Assembly (NCBI RefSeq): GCF_046115505.1
Contig: NZ_CP170736.1
Coordinates: 620,001 to 684,000, forward strand
Direction: 5' to 3'
Source of the DNA: Dellaglioa kimchii
Lineage (GTDB): Bacteria > Bacillota > Bacilli > Lactobacillales > Lactobacillaceae
DNA: 64,000 bases
Numbering within the stretch: the stretch's first letter is position 1; each line of letters opens with the position of its first letter. Under the pieces are notes generated by a model. That model saw only the letters and a list, made by a program, of their open reading frames with translations. It had not been told where the DNA came from and ran no database searches. Shown here one piece after another: positions 58,057-64,000 of this stretch. The position numbers and the translations under genes were made by a program.

Positions 58057-60747
58057 CTATAACTTAATTATTTTATCATTATCAAATCCAGTTAATCCTG
58101 AATCGTCTGCCGTTAAATAAATAATTTGAACTTTTTTACTTATTTCTCGTATTAGTTTTAAAACGGCATTTTTTCTATTTTTATCAAAATTAACAAACCC
58201 ATCATCAATAATTAATGGTAATTCGATTGATTTATTAATTGTCATGATTAAAGCAAATCTAAGTGCGATATATAGCTGCTCTGCTGTTCCTTGTGACAAT
58301 TCTCCCACTTCAAATGATACCATATCAGAAGAAACGACGGTTAATAATCCTGATATATTATTTATTTGTGTAAAATGGCCTAATGTTAATAGTTCAAAAT
58401 AATGATTTGCTAATTGCAACATTTGTGGCATTCTAACCCCAGATGAGTCTTTTAATGCCTCGTTAATCCAATTAATAGTTAACTTTTGAGTTAACCATTT
58501 ATCAGCTAATTCACTTAAAATTGTAACTTTTTCAGCCAACTCTTGTCGAAGTTCTGTATAATTCCCTTCTGCCTTCAAAGTCCGTAATAACGTCTGTTGA
58601 TCAATAATCTCCTGATTAATGTTCATTATACTATTTTGCAATTGTTTCAATTGTTCTGTAAGCTCATCTAATTGTTCATCTAAACTTTCTTTCGTTTCAA
58701 ATCTAGCAAGATTTTTTCTAACCTCCACAGGAAGCTGCTCATTAATTGTATTCAATTTAGATTTGTCTTGAACAAATTGCTTTTGTAAATCGTAATTTTT
58801 TTCAAATTGCTCAATTGACGTTAAATGATATTGCGTTAATATTTCATTAATTTGATTAGAAATATCAGCAGTCACATTATCTTCATGCTTTTGTTGTTCA
58901 TTTAAATAGCCCATTTTATTTTTTATTGATTGTGATTCAGCAATTAAAGGTTGTAATTTATCATTAAAGCCTCTAATTCTAGCTAAACTATCTGCCATAT
59001 CACTTTTATTTAGTGCTAGAAAACTATCAGCAAAATCTGTCTGATTCAAATAATTTTTTATCTTGTCAGTTAACGTTTTAATTTCTGCTGATTTTTGACT
59101 AATTTGATCTGTTATAGACTGTATTCGACTTAAGTCATTTTGAATTGAGAACCACTGATTCTTTGGAAAGTCATCTAAAACGTATTGAATTTGATAATCC
59201 GTTAATTCAGTATCAGTTTGTCTCAATTGTTCGTCCAGTTTACCTATCTTCAATTGATTTTCATCAATTTCTGCAGTAATCATTTGTCTTTTATTTTGTA
59301 TTTGCATCAGAGCATCACTACTTGATTTATCCTTAGAATTAGACTGCTTAAATACAATTATGGTATATACAACTATCATAATATCTAGTATCAATCCCAC
59401 TATTTTAAACGGCATTGGTAAGATCATACTTAGTACAAATAGTATAACACTTACCCCTACTAAGATACTTTGTTGTGTAGACCATTTACTTTTTTGTACT
59501 TGATTTTTTTGATCAATTGATTGATTTAAATCTAATATATCTTGTTTTTTCGCCAATTGTTTTTGTTCAATCTCTTGAAGTAATCGTTTATTATTCTCTT
59601 CAGATTTAATTAATGCGACAATATTTTTAAAATCATCAGGATTAAACGCTATCGGAACTTTTCCGTTTATATTTTGATATTGCATCATTAAACGTTCTTG
59701 TTCAGTTAATAGTTGGTTTAAGCTCGACTGTTCTAATATAACTTTATCTAAATATTGCTGATTATCAGCTAATTGATCAAATAGTATATCAAAATCGACT
59801 TTATTGTTTTCATAAAAATTTATTAAATTTAATGCTGCTAAATTTTCTTTTTCATCGATCACACTCTGATTAATTGATTTTAATCTTTCATTATTTATTT
59901 TTTGTTTCTCTAATAAATTTTGTATTTGTTGATAATTATCAACAGAAATCATAGCATCTTCATCAGTTTGTTTTAGCTTATCCGTCAACTCAATAGATTG
60001 TTCATATATTGACCAATTTTGCTTTAATTGTTCATAGCGTTGATAATCTTTTGTTAGATTATATTGTGTTGTTTGAAGTGCTTTAATTTGTTTCTTATTT
60101 TGATCTAACCTTTTTTGTGTCTCAACATATTCCGGAAATTTCTGTTTGGCATTATTTATGTTATTAACTAAATCATTGTATAACGCAATTTCTTTATTTA
60201 ACTCAGTTACACGACCTGCTGGCTTATAGACGTGATCAGCATCTTTTTGTATTTTTTTTGTTAATTCTAACCATTCCTGACTACCAACTGCTCCCATTGT
60301 TGTTAGATACTCATTTAAATCTTCATTCGTTAAATTAAATACTTGGTTTAACGCCTGCTGATTAAATGAAAATACTTGATTGTATAAATTTTCATCGACT
60401 GGATTTAGCCATTCATGTAGCTTATTGCTAGATACTTTCATCCCATCATCACTTTTAACAATAGACACCTTACCACCAGATTTACCTTGTGTACGAGTCA
60501 GTCGATATGCATCGTCATCAATTAATAATTCCAACTCCCCACCATATGTGGATGAGTCTTTAGGCAGATATTGTTGGTACTTCTTTTTCGCATTTGCAAA
60601 TCCAAATAACATACTCAATATGAATGCTGTTAACGTCGATTTACCTGCTTCATTCAAGCCAAAAATAACCTGATTGGTTTGATTAAAATCAAACGTTTTA
60701 TCGTGCCACTTCCCAAATCCGTAAATTTTAACTTTAGTTATTTTCAT
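58057..60747 (-). CDS. yhaN: SMC-like ATPase YhaN (DNA double-strand break repair family)
   Basis: Large AAA ATPase of 896 residues related to Rad50/SbcC. Walker A GLNEAGKST is at 30-38, the ABC-like signature is VGELSQGTAEQLYIAL, and Walker B is LPLIIDDGFVNFD near the end. Two long coiled coils flank a central hydrophobic hairpin (about 430-470) that looks like two membrane segments. It likely works with the nuclease YhaO, whose gene overlaps it by 14 bases. Confidence 0.92.
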   Translation of the reverse strand: MKITKVKIYGFGKWHDKTFDFNQTNQVIFGLNEAGKSTLTAFILSMLFGFANAKKKYQQYLPKDSSTYGGELELLIDDDAYRLTRTQGKSGGKVSIVKSDDGMKVSSNKLHEWLNPVDENLYNQVFSFNQQALNQVFNLTNEDLNEYLTTMGAVGSQEWLELTKKIQKDADHVYKPAGRVTELNKEIALYNDLVNNINNAKQKFPEYVETQKRLDQNKKQIKALQTTQYNLTKDYQRYEQLKQNWSIYEQSIELTDKLKQTDEDAMISVDNYQQIQNLLEKQKINNERLKSINQSVIDEKENLAALNLINFYENNKVDFDILFDQLADNQQYLDKVILEQSSLNQLLTEQERLMMQYQNINGKVPIAFNPDDFKNIVALIKSEENNKRLLQEIEQKQLAKKQDILDLNQSIDQKNQVQKSKWSTQQSILVGVSVILFVLSMILPMPFKIVGLILDIMIVVYTIIVFKQSNSKDKSSSDALMQIQNKRQMITAEIDENQLKIGKLDEQLRQTDTELTDYQIQYVLDDFPKNQWFSIQNDLSRIQSITDQISQKSAEIKTLTDKIKNYLNQTDFADSFLALNKSDMADSLARIRGFNDKLQPLIAESQSIKNKMGYLNEQQKHEDNVTADISNQINEILTQYHLTSIEQFEKNYDLQKQFVQDKSKLNTINEQLPVEVRKNLARFETKESLDEQLDELTEQLKQLQNSIMNINQEIIDQQTLLRTLKAEGNYTELRQELAEKVTILSELADKWLTQKLTINWINEALKDSSGVRMPQMLQLANHYFELLTLGHFTQINNISGLLTVVSSDMVSFEVGELSQGTAEQLYIALRFALIMTINKSIELPLIIDDGFVNFDKNRKNAVLKLIREISKKVQIIYLTADDSGLTGFDNDKIIKL

Positions 60748-61954
60748 CTATATGACCCTCTATCGCTTGATTTTCATGAAGCAATGTTTTTGAATTTTCT
60801 TGTAATTCTACTAAATGTCCCGTTTCTAATAAATACGTATTAAGTTCCGGAATTTGTAATAATTTATCAGCGAGTTCAGTCATTCCATCATTAGTAAAAA
60901 CACGTTTTGCGCTTTCTTCCCAATATTGTTGATCAATTGATTCAAAAGTTATCTTTTTATTAATTACCATTTTAATTTTAACAATCCAATAATAATTATC
61001 TGGCATATGTTTTTGAATCCAAGCAGTTAATAAATCACCATTTTGAATGCGATTTATTAGGCTTTCACTAAAATCATCTAAATCAGTGATTTGTACAACT
61101 ATTAAATATAATTTATTTTTAGAAAAATGTTGGCATTCAGCGTCAATCTTATCAATAGCATCTGACAGTGAATCAATTTTTGCCATTGAAATATTAACCG
61201 TTTCCCAATCAATTGTAGATGACGTTATAAACTTAGGAACCAACTTATCTCCATCACTATTCACTAGATAAAACCCTTTATCGCCTGATTCTTTACGGTG
61301 ACGACCTTGTGTATTTCCAGGATAGATAACTGGGGGTTGTTCATTCAAAATCTGTCTTACATGAATATGCCCCAATCCCCAATAATCATAATTTTTCTGT
61401 AATAATTCTTTAACGGTAAATGGTGCGTAACTTTCATCTGATATTGAATTTATACCCTCATTTGCCCCATGGATAAGACCAATATGCCATTTTTCATCAC
61501 CACGAAGAGGATAATCAACGATCTTTGATGGTTCCCATCTATGTGCATAACTAAACCCAGTTAGTCGAACTTCATCGCCATTTTTTAGAATATGCGTCAC
61601 TGTTTCAACTTCACTTGTAAATAAAGTTACATTTGATGGAAAAGTTAAATGATCTTGAACGTTATCAGAAAAATCATGGTTACCAAAGCTTAAATAAACA
61701 TCTATTCCAGCCTTTTTCAGTCGTTCACACTGACTAATTAATGTTGTCTGTGCCATAATACTCATCTCAGATGAGTCATATAAATCCCCAACTAAACAAA
61801 CAAAATCTACTGATTCTTCAATAGCCGTATCTACGAGATTATTCAAAGCTTTAAATGTTGACTGATAAATCGAATCCATTAACTGACTTGGCACATTTTT
61901 TAATCCTCCAAAAGGACTATCTAAATGTAAATCAGCTGCATGAATAAATTTCAT
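60734..61954 (-). CDS. yhaO: Metallophosphoesterase YhaO (Mre11/SbcD-like nuclease)
   Basis: Calcineurin-like nuclease subunit of 406 residues. The metal-binding motifs are DLHLDSPFGG (Asp8, His10), GDLYD (Asp57), GNHD, GLIHGAN and GLGHIHVRQ. The C-terminal half is less conserved and probably binds YhaN or DNA. With YhaN it should form an SbcCD-like complex. It is the first gene of the operon. Confidence 0.94.
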   Translation of the reverse strand: MKFIHAADLHLDSPFGGLKNVPSQLMDSIYQSTFKALNNLVDTAIEESVDFVCLVGDLYDSSEMSIMAQTTLISQCERLKKAGIDVYLSFGNHDFSDNVQDHLTFPSNVTLFTSEVETVTHILKNGDEVRLTGFSYAHRWEPSKIVDYPLRGDEKWHIGLIHGANEGINSISDESYAPFTVKELLQKNYDYWGLGHIHVRQILNEQPPVIYPGNTQGRHRKESGDKGFYLVNSDGDKLVPKFITSSTIDWETVNISMAKIDSLSDAIDKIDAECQHFSKNKLYLIVVQITDLDDFSESLINRIQNGDLLTAWIQKHMPDNYYWIVKIKMVINKKITFESIDQQYWEESAKRVFTNDGMTELADKLLQIPELNTYLLETGHLVELQENSKTLLHENQAIEGHIDENN

Positions 61955-61971
61955 CTTCCCACTCCTTTATA

Positions 61972-62018
61972 AAAAAAAACCTGGTACAAAACATAATTGC
62001 TTTGCTTCCAGGGTTTTT
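61972..62018 (-). terminator. Terminator of yheA
   Basis: AAAAACC-TGG and CCAGGGTTTTT pair with a one-base bulge around a long loop, and the minus strand ends in nine T residues. It is 8 bases from the yheA stop. Confidence 0.65.
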
Positions 62019-62025
62019 ATTCGAA

Positions 62026-62370
62026 TTAATTATGGTATAAATCTTGTATTGGTTTTGTGATAATTGAATTAACTTCATTCATAATTTCACTTAGAACTTG
62101 TTCTTTAACCATTAAATCTTTGATTGTATCAAAACCACCGATTTTTTCTGAAAGATTATGAGCATTTTCAAGTTCTTCATCTGTCATTTCTTCACCATTC
62201 ATTTGTTTTTGTTGTAATGACATTTGAATTGTTTGAAATTCTTTAAATAATTTATATGCAATTTCATCTTCTTGCATTTTTGTATAAGCTGATTTCAATG
62301 CCTTATATTCTTCCGTTTGACTAAGATCTTGACTCATTTGGTTCGCTGTATCATAAATATTAACAACCAT
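62026..62370 (-). CDS. yheA: YlbF/YmcA family protein YheA
   Basis: All-helical protein of 114 residues. The core LFKEFQTIQMSLQQKQMNGEEMTDEEL is highly typical of YheA. Paralogues YlbF and YmcA form a complex with YaaT that influences RNase Y; the role of YheA itself is open. The start at 62370 has GGAGG 8 bases upstream. It lies downstream of the class A PBP gene. Confidence 0.92.
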   Translation of the reverse strand: MVVNIYDTANQMSQDLSQTEEYKALKSAYTKMQEDEIAYKLFKEFQTIQMSLQQKQMNGEEMTDEELENAHNLSEKIGGFDTIKDLMVKEQVLSEIMNEVNSIITKPIQDLYHN

Positions 62371-62449
62371 TTCTGATTCCTCCAATAATAATAATTTATA
62401 TTAACTTAATTAGTGTATCATTTTTATCCATAATTTGCATTGATTTGTT

Positions 62450-64000
62450 CTAATTTCCAAACATCCCATTAATACTATCACTGAGCCATTTTTGGGCTTT
62501 TTTAGCAGAATCAGATAATTTATTTTTTATTTCATCTGTTTGCTTTTCTACTGATTCTAAAATACCATCTCCACTATCATTTGAACCGGTATTATTTGCT
62601 AAAGTAGTAGCAGATTTCGTTGAGAAGCTTGTCTGAGCAGTATTAGGTAATATACCTGACATTTCGCTTTTAAATAAGGAATCAACGATATCCCCACTTA
62701 AATTTCTTAGGTAATGAGTATCATCAGTTTGATCAAAACCAACCCATGTTGCGACAGTAATGTCTGGTGTATATCCAATAACCCACTGATCTTTCGTCCC
62801 ATCTGTAGAACCTTTTTTAGCCTCTGTACTTCCCGTTTTACCAGCAACTGTATATCCAGCTGGGACAGCAAGTTCGCCAGTTCCTCCAGTTTCAAAGACA
62901 CCCATCATCATACTTGTCATTGATTTAGCTACCTTACTACTCATAACTTTAGTTTCACTATTGTCTGAATTATTAACAATCGTTTTACCAGAAGCATCAA
63001 CAATTTTAGTAATAAAATGAGCCTTTTTTTGAATACCACCATTAGCAAACGCAGTATATGCACTAGCCATTTCGTAGGGTGAGACACCAGTAGTTAAACC
63101 ACCCAAAGCTAAATCTAAGTTTTTGTCCGAACTTTTAACCGGTATACCAAATTTTTTAACAGCATCGTATCCTTTATCAACACCAATTTTATTTAACAAC
63201 CACACAGCTGGCGCATTTTTACTAAGTGCCAGTGCCTTATACATCGGTATTTTCCCTGCATATTGATTGTCGTAATTATTTGGTGAATAATTATTTGATC
63301 CATATGATTGTTTTTTATCTTTTAATTCAGAATCATAAAAATAGCCATCTTCTAAAGCAGGCATATATACGGCAATTGGTTTTAGTGTGGATCCCGGTTG
63401 ACGGTTAATCTGAGTCGCTCGATTATATCCCCTAAAAACGTGTTTACCTCTTCCACCAACAACTGCTGTCACACCACCATTCGTTGAATTAATTGCAATT
63501 GATCCACCCTGAGCTTTTGTCCCATCATCAGCATCCAAAGGGAACAAGGTAGAGTTATCAAATGATGTTTGCATAGCTTCTTGATGGGTTTGATCCATTG
63601 CCGTATAAATTTTATAGCCACGATTCATAATATCTGATTCAGTTAAGCCATAATTTTTAATTGCTTCACTAATAACGGCATCAAAATAATAAGGATATTT
63701 ATAACCTGATTGATAATCGTACGTATCATTTAATGTAATACCCGTCTGCTTAGCACTTGATAATTCTGCACTAGAGATTTTTTTATTTTCATACATAACA
63801 TTCAGAACAACGTTACGCCTTTGTTTAGCTGCAACAGGATGATCTATCGGATTATATGCTCCTGGCGATGTTAACATACCCGCAATAACTGCTGCCTCAC
63901 TAACAGTTAAATCTGAAGCACTTTTTCCAAAATATTTTTTAGAGGCATCTTGAACACCCCAAACGCCATTACCAAAATATGCATTATTTAAGTACATCGT
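62450..64000 (-). CDS. Bifunctional class A penicillin-binding protein (partial, N-terminus outside window)
   Basis: The frame continues past the right edge, so about 517 residues of the C-terminal part are present. They begin inside the GT51 glycosyltransferase domain (MYLNNAYFGNGVWGVQ, EAAVIAGML) and continue with the transpeptidase domain: QPGSTLKP (active Ser and Lys), SKN and AGKTGST. A Ser/Asn-rich and basic C-terminal tail follows the transpeptidase. It polymerises and cross-links peptidoglycan at the cell surface. The PBP1A versus PBP2A name cannot be decided from this part. Confidence 0.92.
   Translation of the reverse strand, partial: TMYLNNAYFGNGVWGVQDASKKYFGKSASDLTVSEAAVIAGMLTSPGAYNPIDHPVAAKQRRNVVLNVMYENKKISSAELSSAKQTGITLNDTYDYQSGYKYPYYFDAVISEAIKNYGLTESDIMNRGYKIYTAMDQTHQEAMQTSFDNSTLFPLDADDGTKAQGGSIAINSTNGGVTAVVGGRGKHVFRGYNRATQINRQPGSTLKPIAVYMPALEDGYFYDSELKDKKQSYGSNNYSPNNYDNQYAGKIPMYKALALSKNAPAVWLLNKIGVDKGYDAVKKFGIPVKSSDKNLDLALGGLTTGVSPYEMASAYTAFANGGIQKKAHFITKIVDASGKTIVNNSDNSETKVMSSKVAKSMTSMMMGVFETGGTGELAVPAGYTVAGKTGSTEAKKGSTDGTKDQWVIGYTPDITVATWVGFDQTDDTHYLRNLSGDIVDSLFKSEMSGILPNTAQTSFSTKSATTLANNTGSNDSGDGILESVEKQTDEIKNKLSDSAKKAQKWLSDSINGMFGN

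Overview
The window reads as a stretch of core chromosome from a low-GC Gram-positive bacterium of the order Lactobacillales, most likely a member of the Lactobacillaceae. The evidence is AT-rich DNA, strong GGAGG ribosome binding sites, two T-box leaders, an infC attenuator, and gene neighbourhoods that match Bacillus and lactobacilli (rpmG-gluP-yqgQ-glcK, pheST, yqeGH-yhbY-nadD-yqeK-rsfS-yqeM, infC-rpmI-rplT, polA-mutM-coaE-nrdR-dnaB-dnaI-thrS, murC-sftA-ytpR, trmB-ytmP-ecsBA-hit-prsA-yhaM). The species cannot be named from this alone. There are no rRNA or complete tRNA genes, CRISPR arrays, insertion sequences or prophage genes.

Layout. 1-4.5 kb (minus): start of a rhodanese-like protein, glucokinase, YqgQ, rhomboid protease, ribosomal protein L33 and a class B penicillin-binding protein. 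4.7-7.4 kb (plus): a large YfhO membrane protein. 7.4-13.8 kb (minus): potassium-uptake regulator, GreA, MltG, and PheST behind a Phe T-box. 13.7-17.1 kb: HxlR regulator, HD hydrolase and SPOUT methyltransferase (minus), then acylphosphatase and YidC (plus). 17.1-19.3 kb (minus): an ArlRS-type two-component system. 19.3-24.2 kb is the only accessory-looking part: a gene-poor stretch with a gene remnant, an aldo/keto reductase under a MerR-type promoter, a PaiA-like acetyltransferase, and three genes for unrecognised membrane or surface proteins. Two of those three sit behind near-identical leader sequences.

24.2-46.3 kb returns to core genes, nearly all on minus: gnd, rpmF-yceD, the yqe ribosome-maturation and NAD operon, rplT-rpmI-infC, thrS with a Thr T-box, primosome genes dnaI-dnaB, nrdR, coaE, mutM, polA, a Bax-inhibitor-1 protein and murC. 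46.3-51.4 kb holds sftA, ytpR, a UspA protein, a thioredoxin and an M42 peptidase. 51.5-64 kb holds trmB, ytmP, ecsBA, hit, a small YtxH-like protein, prsA, yhaM-yhaN-yhaO, yheA and the C-terminal part of a class A penicillin-binding protein.

The most striking features are a perfect 35-copy, 9-bp tandem repeat inside sftA, encoding a 105-residue Glu-Val-Gln tract, and the 21.9-24.0 kb locus with duplicated leaders, an internally duplicated membrane protein carrying a C-terminal sunset-type motif, and a Ser/Ala-rich lipoprotein. Together the core genes cover cell-wall synthesis, protein secretion, ribosome assembly, tRNA charging, replication and repair. Many start codons were moved downstream of the longest reading frame because the ribosome binding site lies inside it.
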